64,000 bases of DNA from Bacteroidia bacterium (GTDB lineage: Bacteria > Bacteroidota > Bacteroidia > SXHM01), in NCBI GenBank assembly GCA_022072225.1, contig JAJVIC010000009.1, positions 155,746 to 219,745 of the forward strand, given 5' to 3'. The first letter of the stretch is position 1, and every line of letters starts with the position of its first letter. Shown in pieces: positions 1 to 6,816 of this stretch. A model generated the notes under the pieces. The model was given only the letters and a program-made list of their open reading frames with translations. It made no database searches and was not told the DNA's origin. A program made the position numbers and the translations under genes.

Positions 1-432
1 TTAAGCAATGTTCTGGAATATGGTGATCAAAGCATCCCTCATCTGACCCGTTTTTACATAGGCAGTTCGGGCTCAACGCTTGGTATGCAGTTTTATTCAT
101 CACTGTACACCAGCCTTGCTTACTTTGATGGAGTTAACGGCAGATTGGGGTTAAATACCCTTACTCCCAATCAGCGCTTGCACATAAACGGCAACACCCG
201 TTTTCAGGGCGAGAGTTATATTAACAACGGCTATTATCACCGTGCCGAAACTTCAATAGGCGGCCAGTATAAAGTAGCGGGTTTCAGCTTAAGCAATGTT
301 CTGGAATATGGTGATCAAAGCATCCCTCATCTGACCCGTTTTTACATAGGCAGTTCGGGCTCAACGCTTGGTATGCAGTTTTATTCATCACTGTACCCCA
401 GCCTCGCTTACTTTGATGGAGTTAACGGCAGA
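1..432 (+). repeat. Two near-identical 144-nt coding copies, 288 nt (96 codons) apart
   Basis: Bases 1-144 recur at 289-432 with only a few differences (for example 'tacacc' against 'tacccc', and one silent change in the Leu/Ala stretch). The spacing is exactly 96 codons, so a 96-residue stalk module was duplicated recently and in frame. More copies may lie before the window. Confidence 0.9.
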
Positions 433-1146
433 ATGGGCATTGGCACAATCACTCCCGGATATATGCTGCATGTAAACGGAGGTATGGGAGCTATCAGTTA
501 TACCACTATTTCTGATGCCCGCACCAAAAATATAATTGGTAAATCAAATGCTGAGGCTGATTTAGATAAGCTTTTAAAACTGGAAATTACTGATTACACC
601 TTTATTGATAAGCAAAACGGAAACGAAGGACCTCAGAAAAAAGCCATTGCGCAGCAGGTAAATGAAGTATATCCGCAGGCGGTAACGCTTACCACAGGCT
701 TTATTCCCTCCGTGTTTGAACAGGCAAAGCAGGTAAGTGTTTCGGGTGCTGTTACTGCTATAACCACAGCAAAGGCACATGGTTTTATAACAGGCGACCG
801 GGTGAAAATGAAGGATGCAGCAGGCAAGGAAATTCTTGCCAATGTAATTGTAACGGGCAGCAACACGTTTACCGTACAGCAACCTGTTGAAGGCAGCGTA
901 TTTGTTTACGGCAAAGAGGTAGATGATTTTATGAGTGTGGATTACGATGCCATTTCCATGCTTAATGTTTCGGCTACTCAGGAACTGGCTAAACAACTGG
1001 CGGAAGCGCAGCAGCAGATACAACTATTGTTGCAGCAAAACACCGGGCTGCAAACACAGAATGCTGCTTACCGCACAGACCTTGAGCAAATGAAAGCCGA
1101 ACTGCAGGTGGTGAAAGAGCATTTGAATATGAAGGGCAGTAAGTAA
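1..1146 (+). CDS. Fibre-like protein with C-terminal S74 chaperone domain (5' partial)
   Basis: The frame is open from the first base, so the N-terminus lies outside the window; 381 residues are visible. Two beta-rich segments with 'DGVNGR(L/M)G' and 'TP..(R/M)LH(I/V)NG' motifs resemble the trimeric stalk of tail-fibre-like surface proteins. From nt 511 the S74 (endosialidase-type intramolecular chaperone) domain begins at SDARTKN, the family's usual Ser-Asp self-cleavage position, with FIDKQNGNEG and KKAIAQQVNEVYP typical of its core. The last 60 residues form a Gln-rich coiled coil that should trimerise. In this family the chaperone folds the trimer and then cuts itself off. In Bacteroidota such proteins are usually exported surface proteins rather than phage fibres, but the upstream part is needed to decide. 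Confidence 0.82.
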   Translation, partial: LSNVLEYGDQSIPHLTRFYIGSSGSTLGMQFYSSLYTSLAYFDGVNGRLGLNTLTPNQRLHINGNTRFQGESYINNGYYHRAETSIGGQYKVAGFSLSNVLEYGDQSIPHLTRFYIGSSGSTLGMQFYSSLYPSLAYFDGVNGRMGIGTITPGYMLHVNGGMGAISYTTISDARTKNIIGKSNAEADLDKLLKLEITDYTFIDKQNGNEGPQKKAIAQQVNEVYPQAVTLTTGFIPSVFEQAKQVSVSGAVTAITTAKAHGFITGDRVKMKDAAGKEILANVIVTGSNTFTVQQPVEGSVFVYGKEVDDFMSVDYDAISMLNVSATQELAKQLAEAQQQIQLLLQQNTGLQTQNAAYRTDLEQMKAELQVVKEHLNMKGSK

Positions 1147-1149
1147 GCC

Positions 1150-1860
1150 CTACCAATTCACCCTTGCGCTTACCTCATCGCTCCATGGGCCGCTTTTGCT
1201 GTCGTCCAGCGTGTTTTTCCAGCGGGTGGTTATGGTAAGCAGTTTGCCCCCTTCGGTATTAGCCAGCTGAATAATAAAGCGGGCTTTGCCGCTCAGCAGT
1301 GGACCTATCCATGCGGCAGCAGGACCGGGGGTAGGCGAGGGGCTGCCGGGAGTAGGCGGGGTGGGCGGACCCGAGGCCACTTCCGTAACCTTGTATTTAT
1401 ATTCTACTACATCGCAATCTGCGTGTTTGCTGGCGCGGGTGCTGTCGGCAATCACACGGTTTTCTACCAGTATGCTGAAACCGCTTTGCGAGTTAAGAAT
1501 AAAGTTGGGTTTGGTAGTAATGGCAGGGCGCGGACTGCCGGGAGTGCGCTCATGCAGGTTAAGCGTATTGCGGTCGCCTGTAGTAAGCACGCTGTTAGGA
1601 ATATCACCATAAATATCGCGCAGCAGCTCTTCAATATCACCGCGCAGAATGTTTTTGTTGTCCACTATTGTTTTGGTGGCGGTGTTGGTGTTCTGGCTCT
1701 GCGGATACTGCGTATCCCAATTGGTTTTAACAGTATTAAGGTTTGTCAGATTGGTAGCCGAAATAAGAAAGCGGGTTACATTAGCGGGGTCAATCAGGTA
1801 TGCATATACAATACCGAAGTAGTCGTTAAAGTCTGCGTCTTTGTCTGGAAATAGTGCCAT
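1150..1860 (-). CDS. Unknown protein: helical N-terminus, Pro-rich linker, FN3-like tail
   Basis: A 236-residue protein with no signal peptide. Residues 1-90 look helical (MALFPDKDADFNDYF...), the middle holds beta-type sequence (FSILVENRVIADST), and a Pro/Gly/Ser linker (PPTPPTPGSPSPTPGP) leads to a terminal beta domain ending GPWSDEVSARVNW, which resembles the last strands of a fibronectin III fold. Similar uncharacterised proteins are common in Bacteroidota as far as I recall, but I cannot assign a function. It converges on the S74 fibre gene with a 3-bp gap. Its upstream region holds C4/G4 hairpins and a 21-bp tandem array. The protein at 36.5-37.4 kb has a similar layout (helical front, beta tail), so the two may belong to related accessory modules. 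Confidence 0.72.
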   Translation of the reverse strand: MALFPDKDADFNDYFGIVYAYLIDPANVTRFLISATNLTNLNTVKTNWDTQYPQSQNTNTATKTIVDNKNILRGDIEELLRDIYGDIPNSVLTTGDRNTLNLHERTPGSPRPAITTKPNFILNSQSGFSILVENRVIADSTRASKHADCDVVEYKYKVTEVASGPPTPPTPGSPSPTPGPAAAWIGPLLSGKARFIIQLANTEGGKLLTITTRWKNTLDDSKSGPWSDEVSARVNW

Positions 1861-1929
1861 GATGTTTTAATTTTTGTGGTTGTGTAACTTGTGTTTATTG
1901 AAGTGTTAAGTAGTTTCTGTTCTGTTGTT

Positions 1930-1999
1930 CTACCCCGCAGGGGTAGTATATTAATAGCAAGATCTGTGTTCTATAATCATCCGACCCCGTATGGGGTCG
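1930..1999. repeat. Pair of C4/G4 hairpins (REP-like palindromes)
   Basis: Two perfect short palindromes lie 35 nt apart: ctacccc-gca-ggggtag (1930-1946) and cgacccc-gtat-ggggtcg (1982-1999). Each has a 7-bp stem with a 3-4 nt loop. They resemble each other in the CCCC/GGGG core but differ at the flanks, as REP elements do. No Y1/REP-associated transposase gene is present in the window. They sit in the leader of the unknown gene on the minus strand. Confidence 0.75.
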
Positions 2000-2020
2000 A
2001 ATAACTTGTTGGTATTGCTG

Positions 2021-2223
2021 CTCTCCTTGTCAGCGGTAATTCTCTCCTTGTCAGAGGTGCTGCTCTCCTTGTCAGCGGTAATTCTCTCCTTGTCAGAGGT
2101 GCTGCTCTCCTTGTCAGCGATAATTCTCTCCTTGTCAGAGGTGCTGCTCTCCTTGTCAGCGGTAATTCTCTCCTTGTCAGAGGCGCTGCTCTCCTTGTCA
2201 GCGGTAATTCTCTCCTTGCGGAG
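2021..2223. repeat. 21-bp tandem array, about 9.7 units in two alternating types
   Basis: Units start ctctccttgtcag and alternate between endings cggtaatt (type A) and aggtgctg (type B), giving a 42-bp higher-order repeat A-B-A-B. Nine full units and a final partial one are present, with single-base variants (cgataatt, aggcgctg). The period is two DNA helical turns and seven codons, so both strands stay open, but the resulting low-complexity peptides look incidental. The array lies between the LuxR-type HTH gene and the unknown gene downstream, both on the minus strand. There are no spacers, so it is not CRISPR. Confidence 0.92.
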
Positions 2224-2304
2224 CATTCAAAGAACGATGGGGACAAAAGTAGGACAGGGCGGTTGCACACCGCCAATCTTAGCCGTTCCGAATTCGGGGT
2301 ATTT

Positions 2305-2550
2305 TTAGTTACCCGCGTTCAGCGCCTGCTGCACTTCGGCATCGGTAAGCAGTCCCGCAGCCATAATCCTGAATACGGCCGTGGCCATCAGGTTGCTGCC
2401 GGTGGCCTTACGTATAGCTTTAAAATGGCCCTGAATGGTTTCAAAGGCAAGGCAACGTTTTTCGGCAATCTGTTTTGCGCACAGGTTGCTGCAAATAAGA
2501 ATTAAAGTCTTGCGCACAGTGGCGCTCAGCTTCATTTTTTTGTTGTTCAT
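2305..2550 (-). CDS. Small LuxR/GerE-type helix-turn-helix protein
   Basis: An 81-residue protein that is almost only a LuxR-type DNA-binding domain: LSATVRKTLILICSNLCAKQIAEK, then TIQGHFKAIRKATGSNL and AVFRIMAAGLL, matching the family pattern of recognition helix plus C-terminal dimer helix. There is no receiver or sensor domain. The start is placed at MNNKKMKLS because an upstream in-frame extension is a poor match to any family and rich in aromatic residues. Downstream on the same strand are a ggcggt/accgcc hairpin (2258-2274) and the 21-bp array. It may regulate the neighbouring accessory genes; that is inference from position. Confidence 0.72.
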   Translation of the reverse strand: MNNKKMKLSATVRKTLILICSNLCAKQIAEKRCLAFETIQGHFKAIRKATGSNLMATAVFRIMAAGLLTDAEVQQALNAGN

Positions 2551-2622
2551 GGTATTGAATTTTAAAGGTTCAATCCAAAAATAAAGCGCACCCAAGGCGG
2601 GGTGTTTACCATCTTTTTCAGG

Positions 2623-2709
2623 AAATTAGGAAGTCCAACTGCCCTTTTTTTTCGTGCTTTTTACAATTGGCGCAGCTTTCCGAACAAAAAAATTAGGAAG
2701 TCCAACTGC
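2623..2709. repeat. 20-nt direct repeat, period 67, each followed by a T-tract
   Basis: The 20-mer aaattaggaagtccaactgc occurs at 2623-2642 and again at 2690-2709, each followed by c/t and a run of T. It lies in the gap between the divergent HTH and TPR genes. This 258-bp gap shows no other clear signal. The copies could be operator sites or remnants of a tandem duplication. Confidence 0.8.
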
Positions 2710-2808
2710 TCTTTTTTCTTTAACAGTAGCCGTTCATCGAATACCCGTAACCTCAGCGTAACTCTTCCGTTTCATATCATGCGCACAATTTAAGCGCCTG
2801 CTATTGCA

Positions 2809-4068
2809 ATGAAGCGAACCTTACTCCTGATTACTGTTACTCTTGTTACCGCTCTTCAGGCGTTTGCGCTTTCCTCATTTCCGCCCGATATGCTGGTCAA
2901 CAAAACCTTTGCGCAGCGCTATTTTTACCTCGATCTGATTTACGAAAAGTTTCTGCCTGTTGAAGACAGTATCCGCTTTTTTGCCCGTGCCGAAGAAATT
3001 CGTCAGCTCGGTAAAGATACCCGCGACCGCAACCTTGAACTGGAGGCCGATTTGCTGCAACTATCTTTTATTATCCGTAATAATAAACAGGATACCGCTC
3101 GTTGTGTAAGCGGTATCAACCGTTTGCTTGCCCTTGCCCGAAAAGAAAACAATGCGGTGCTGCTTGCCCGTGTTCACAATTCCGCAAGCGGCTACTATTG
3201 GGATATTAATTATGAGAAGGCTATAGAACACCTGCTTGCCGAATACGAAATCATCAGGAATATGGCTGTTGAAGAATATCCCGGCAAGCAGAAATCGCTC
3301 TACTGGTTGGGCAACAGTTATTGGTTTTTCCGTGATTATACCAATGCCATGCGTTACATGGCTGAGGCTGCTGCAACCGACCCTTCTGGCGAAAACCTGT
3401 ATTACACCCTGCAGTCTACCAATACAGTTGGTCTCTGCCATCAGCAACTGGGTAACCTCGACTCGGCTGATTATTATTTTTCACGGGCCAATTCCATTGC
3501 CGTTACTGTTGGCAACGATGCCTGGGATGGAATAACCTCAGGCAATATCGGCTTCGATTTATATCAGCGCGAGCAATACGAGAAGGCGCTTCCTTTGCTG
3601 CAAAAAGACCTTGACCTTAGTGTAAAGCGTTCAGACTATGGCTGCGCCAGCGGAAGCCTTATTGTTATTGCTGAAATAAACCTTGCAAAGGGCAATGTTG
3701 CACTTGCTTTTCAGCAAGCGCGTCAGGCCCGCGAATGGATAGAGCTTACCGGTGAGTATGGCAGACTTAAAGCACTGTATTTGCTGATGGGAAAACTTGA
3801 GCAGCAGAAAGGTAATCTGGCTGTTGCCAAGGCTTATGGCGACTCGTCTGCCTTGGTGCAAGACAGTCTGGAGGCAAAGCTGGCAGCGCTTAACACCTTG
3901 CGTATTCAGCAAAGGGCAGCGCTTCAAAAAGAGCGCGAGGCGGCCGCGAGGCGCGAAAAACTGACAGCTTTTATTACTACAGTTCTTGCTGGTGTTGCTG
4001 TTGGTATTATTCTGTTTTCAGTGGTGCGGCTTATTTTGCAATTCAGAACAAACGGTATCAGAGCATAG
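2809..4068 (+). CDS. Exported TPR protein with C-terminal membrane anchor
   Basis: A 419-residue protein with a signal peptide (MKRTLLLITVTLVTALQAFA). Residues about 60-360 are helical repeats of TPR type, for example YWLGNSYWFFRDYTNAMRYMAEA, GLCHQQLGNLDSADYYF and LYQREQYEKALPLLQKDLDL. A charged coiled coil (LQKEREAAARREK) precedes one membrane span at about 388-408, followed by only ten residues. This is the front half of the TPR-TM-histidine kinase or TPR-TM-LuxR sensors common in Bacteroidota, but no output domain follows. It may be a stand-alone scaffold or a shortened sensor. The stop codon abuts that of the convergent nucleoside phosphorylase with no gap. Confidence 0.82.
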   Translation: MKRTLLLITVTLVTALQAFALSSFPPDMLVNKTFAQRYFYLDLIYEKFLPVEDSIRFFARAEEIRQLGKDTRDRNLELEADLLQLSFIIRNNKQDTARCVSGINRLLALARKENNAVLLARVHNSASGYYWDINYEKAIEHLLAEYEIIRNMAVEEYPGKQKSLYWLGNSYWFFRDYTNAMRYMAEAAATDPSGENLYYTLQSTNTVGLCHQQLGNLDSADYYFSRANSIAVTVGNDAWDGITSGNIGFDLYQREQYEKALPLLQKDLDLSVKRSDYGCASGSLIVIAEINLAKGNVALAFQQARQAREWIELTGEYGRLKALYLLMGKLEQQKGNLAVAKAYGDSSALVQDSLEAKLAALNTLRIQQRAALQKEREAAARREKLTAFITTVLAGVAVGIILFSVVRLILQFRTNGIRA

Positions 4069-4938
4069 TCAGGCTACCCGTTCCAGCACCGTATCAATCA
4101 GTTTCTCAACTGCTTTTTTATAATCTTTACTGAACTGTTTGGTTACCCGGTTGCCTATGATGGCGCAGGCAGTGGCGCAATTATGTCCAAGGGCTTCACC
4201 CAAGCCAAACAGCGCAGATGTTTCCATCTCAAAATTAGTAATACGCTGGCCTTTATAGTTGAATGAAGTCAGTTTTTCGTTCAGATTTTTCATGGCAGCA
4301 TTCAGGCGCAGTTCGCGTCCCTGCGGTGCATAAAACCCGGGCGCGGTAGCGGTTATGCCTTTGTGCATGCCGCCCGCAAGTTTATTTATAAGCGTTTGCG
4401 AACCGGCAACCAGGTAAGGGCGCGCAAGGTTATTGTTCCAGCCTGTGTGTTCAATAAATGCGTCAACCAGTGCTTCGTCTTCCTTGGTTTTAACAGTATC
4501 GTAAAAATTCAGCAAACCGTCAAAGCCCAGACCGTGCGTGGAAAGCAGAAACCCGTCAACCGGAACATCGGCCTGCAGCGCACCCGAAGTTCCGATGCGG
4601 ATAATGTTCAGAGTTGTATGTTCTTTTTTGGCAATACGTTCTTCCAGATCTATGTTTACAGCAGCATCGAGTTCGTTCACCACAATGTCAATATTATCAG
4701 TGCCTATCCCGGTTGAAAGGGCGCTTATTTTTTTCCCCCCTATGTAGCCGGTATGAGTAACAAATTCACGGTTCTGCATCTTAAACTCCACTTTGTCAAA
4801 GCGGTTTGATATAGCAGCAACCCTTTCCTGATCGCCCACAACTATAACCGTTTCTCCAATATTTTCAGCGCGAAGATGCAGGTGATAAACACTGCCGTCA
4901 GGGTTTAGGATTAATTCTGTTTCGGGTATTTTATTCAT
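4069..4938 (-). CDS. Nucleoside phosphorylase (uridine phosphorylase-like)
   Basis: A 289-residue PNP/UDP-family enzyme that would split a nucleoside with phosphate into base and sugar-1-phosphate in salvage. The phosphate and ribose signatures are visible: VVGDQERV near residue 35, STGIGTDNIDIVVNEL near 95, IRIGTSGAL near 125, and ITNFEMETSALFGLGEALGH near 235, the family's substrate-binding MET-containing segment. The NFEMET context and overall length favour uridine phosphorylase over purine phosphorylase, but base specificity cannot be fixed from sequence alone. It is divergent from the universal stress gene, with 54 bp between the starts. Confidence 0.88.
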   Translation of the reverse strand: MNKIPETELILNPDGSVYHLHLRAENIGETVIVVGDQERVAAISNRFDKVEFKMQNREFVTHTGYIGGKKISALSTGIGTDNIDIVVNELDAAVNIDLEERIAKKEHTTLNIIRIGTSGALQADVPVDGFLLSTHGLGFDGLLNFYDTVKTKEDEALVDAFIEHTGWNNNLARPYLVAGSQTLINKLAGGMHKGITATAPGFYAPQGRELRLNAAMKNLNEKLTSFNYKGQRITNFEMETSALFGLGEALGHNCATACAIIGNRVTKQFSKDYKKAVEKLIDTVLERVA

Positions 4939-4992
4939 AATGTGGGATAATGTGTTAAATTCGCGCCTCGAAATTCAAAGCTAACCAAAAAC

Positions 4993-5868
4993 ATGAGCGA
5001 GCATAATAAAATTTTAGTCCCTGTTGACTATTCTCCCCAATCATTGATTGCCCTTGAACAGGCTGCAAACTTAGCTAAAGTGTTCAATGCAGAAATCACT
5101 ATTCTGAAAGTAGCCGAAACAGGCGGTGTGGCAGGTTTCTTTTCGTCTAAGCATATGGATGAATTTACTGCGGCACTTGAAGTACAGTTGAAAGATTTTG
5201 TGGCAGAACAGGTTAAGAAACTGGGTGTTGCCATGAATGCCATTCTTAAAAGAGGAAAAGTATATGACGAAATTGTTGAGACGGCAGAAGAAGTAAAAGC
5301 TACATTTATTGTAATGGGTACCAGTGGCAGCGAAAACGGAATGAAACGCTTTATCGGTTCAAATGCACTGCGTGTTGTTCGTACATCAAAAATTCCGGTA
5401 ATCACCATTAAAGGTCAGCATCACCGCAAAGGCTGCCAGAATATTATTCTCCCGCTTGACTTAACCAAAGAAACTAAAGAAAAAGTGGGTAAAGCAATTG
5501 AATTTGCAAAACGTTTTGGTTCTACTATTCGTGTAGTGTCGGTGTTATTTACCAGCGATGAATTTATTGTAAACCGTCTTACCCGTCAGCTTGATCAGGT
5601 GAAAAAGTTTATTGAAAAATCAGCTGTTGAATGCAGTGCCGAAATTATTAAAAGTACTAAAGGAAGCGAATCGCTTGCAGAAGTAATTATTGATTACGCC
5701 AACAAATCCAAAGGCGACCTGTTGGTAATAATGACTCAGCAGGAAACCGACTACACGGAGTATTTTATCGGTTCCTCGGCTCAGGAAATTATCAATCATT
5801 CTGATATTCCTGTACTGAGTATTATTCCTTCGCCTTCGAAAGACACAAGCGTTTTTACTCCTTACTGA
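4993..5868 (+). CDS. Universal stress protein, tandem UspA domains
   Basis: A cytosolic protein of 291 residues built from two Usp domains of about 145 each. The first holds a complete ATP-binding motif G-x2-G-x9-G-S (GTSGSENGMKRFIGS, about residues 111-125) and starts with the usual ILVPVDYSPQSL. The second keeps ILPLDLTKETKE and FIGSSAQEIINHSDIPVLSI but has lost the glycines of the nucleotide loop (MTQQETDYTEY), so it is probably a non-binding partner domain. A paralogue follows 72 bp downstream, suggesting a tandem duplication and perhaps co-transcription. Confidence 0.92.
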   Translation: MSEHNKILVPVDYSPQSLIALEQAANLAKVFNAEITILKVAETGGVAGFFSSKHMDEFTAALEVQLKDFVAEQVKKLGVAMNAILKRGKVYDEIVETAEEVKATFIVMGTSGSENGMKRFIGSNALRVVRTSKIPVITIKGQHHRKGCQNIILPLDLTKETKEKVGKAIEFAKRFGSTIRVVSVLFTSDEFIVNRLTRQLDQVKKFIEKSAVECSAEIIKSTKGSESLAEVIIDYANKSKGDLLVIMTQQETDYTEYFIGSSAQEIINHSDIPVLSIIPSPSKDTSVFTPY

Positions 5869-5940
5869 TTTCTGTCATAGCATAGTATTTCATTGTTATG
5901 TTTTTTTGCCTTATCTTTAAGTGCGAAAAATACTACTACT

Positions 5941-6810
5941 ATGAGCTTTACTATCAAACAAATTCTTACTCCTGTTGACTTCTCGGAAACATCACAGGAA
6001 GCTTTGGACCATGCAATTTTCATGGCCAAAATATTTAATGCTAAACTGTTTTTTGTTCATGTTGTTGAGCCAAGCAGCTATCAGTTTCAACTTAGTGAAA
6101 TGGTTACGCTCAACGACAAAATAAAGAAGTTGGCGTATGAAAAATTAGATGAACTTGCTACAGCGGTTCATGTTGAACATGGAATATTTAAACCTGAAAT
6201 TCTGATTGAAACAGGAAATATTTCAACCCAGATTGTGGAGGCAGCTGACAAAATAAAAGCGAGCATTGTAGTTATGGGAACTCATGGAGTTTCGGGTTTT
6301 GCCGAGTTTTTTATAGGCAGCAATGCATATAAAGTGGTAACGCAGTGTTCATGCCCGGTGCTTACTGTTCAGAAGCATGCAACCCGCAAAGGTTTTCAGA
6401 ATATTGTGTTGCCCGTTGATGATTCGCATGCTTCCCGTCAAAAAGTGAAACATGCTGTAGAGTTTGCTAAGCGCTATGGTTCGGTTGTGCATGTACTTGA
6501 ACTTATGCCGGATAATGAACCAGCTACTATTCACAAATTCGAGGTTATAAAAAAGCAGGTAAATGATTATTTGGATGCCCATGGAATACCCAGGAAGCAC
6601 AAAACAATTATTGACGGAAATTATGCCAAACAGTCAATGAAGTACGCCAACGACAATAACTGCGACCTTATTATGATTATGACCGAGCAGGATGAAAGTG
6701 TAACAGGATTTATCATGGGACCAATAGCTCAACAAATTGTAAACCACTCACAGGTTCCGGTACTAAGCATTACTCCTGAAGAAACTTATATTCCTATCGG
6801 AGGAATGTAA
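5941..6810 (+). CDS. Universal stress protein, tandem UspA domains (paralogue)
   Basis: A 289-residue paralogue of the gene before it, with the same two-domain plan. The ATP loop of domain one is intact (GTHGVSGFAEFFIGS), while domain two is degenerate at the same place (MTEQDESVTGFIMG). The start chosen is MSFTIKQILTPVDF, which aligns with the first protein; an in-frame start 48 nt earlier would add an unlikely Cys/Phe-rich leader. It ends six bases from the convergent 7TM phosphatase gene. Role in stress or energy signalling is inferred from the family. Confidence 0.9.
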   Translation: MSFTIKQILTPVDFSETSQEALDHAIFMAKIFNAKLFFVHVVEPSSYQFQLSEMVTLNDKIKKLAYEKLDELATAVHVEHGIFKPEILIETGNISTQIVEAADKIKASIVVMGTHGVSGFAEFFIGSNAYKVVTQCSCPVLTVQKHATRKGFQNIVLPVDDSHASRQKVKHAVEFAKRYGSVVHVLELMPDNEPATIHKFEVIKKQVNDYLDAHGIPRKHKTIIDGNYAKQSMKYANDNNCDLIMIMTEQDESVTGFIMGPIAQQIVNHSQVPVLSITPEETYIPIGGM

Positions 6811-6816
6811 GCAGAG

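Noticed and set aside
574-1023. A 149-codon open frame opposite the S74 fibre gene
   Set aside because: The S74 domain on the plus strand is unmistakable; the antisense peptide has no recognisable domain.
1-1146. Prophage tail fibre
   Set aside because: No other phage structural, lysis or packaging gene follows; S74 domains also occur in exported Bacteroidota surface proteins. Undecided only because the 5' end is missing.
1951-2308. Overlapping open frames on both strands across the 21-bp array
   Set aside because: Because 21 is a multiple of three, all frames stay open; the peptides are low-complexity heptads with no start context or domain.
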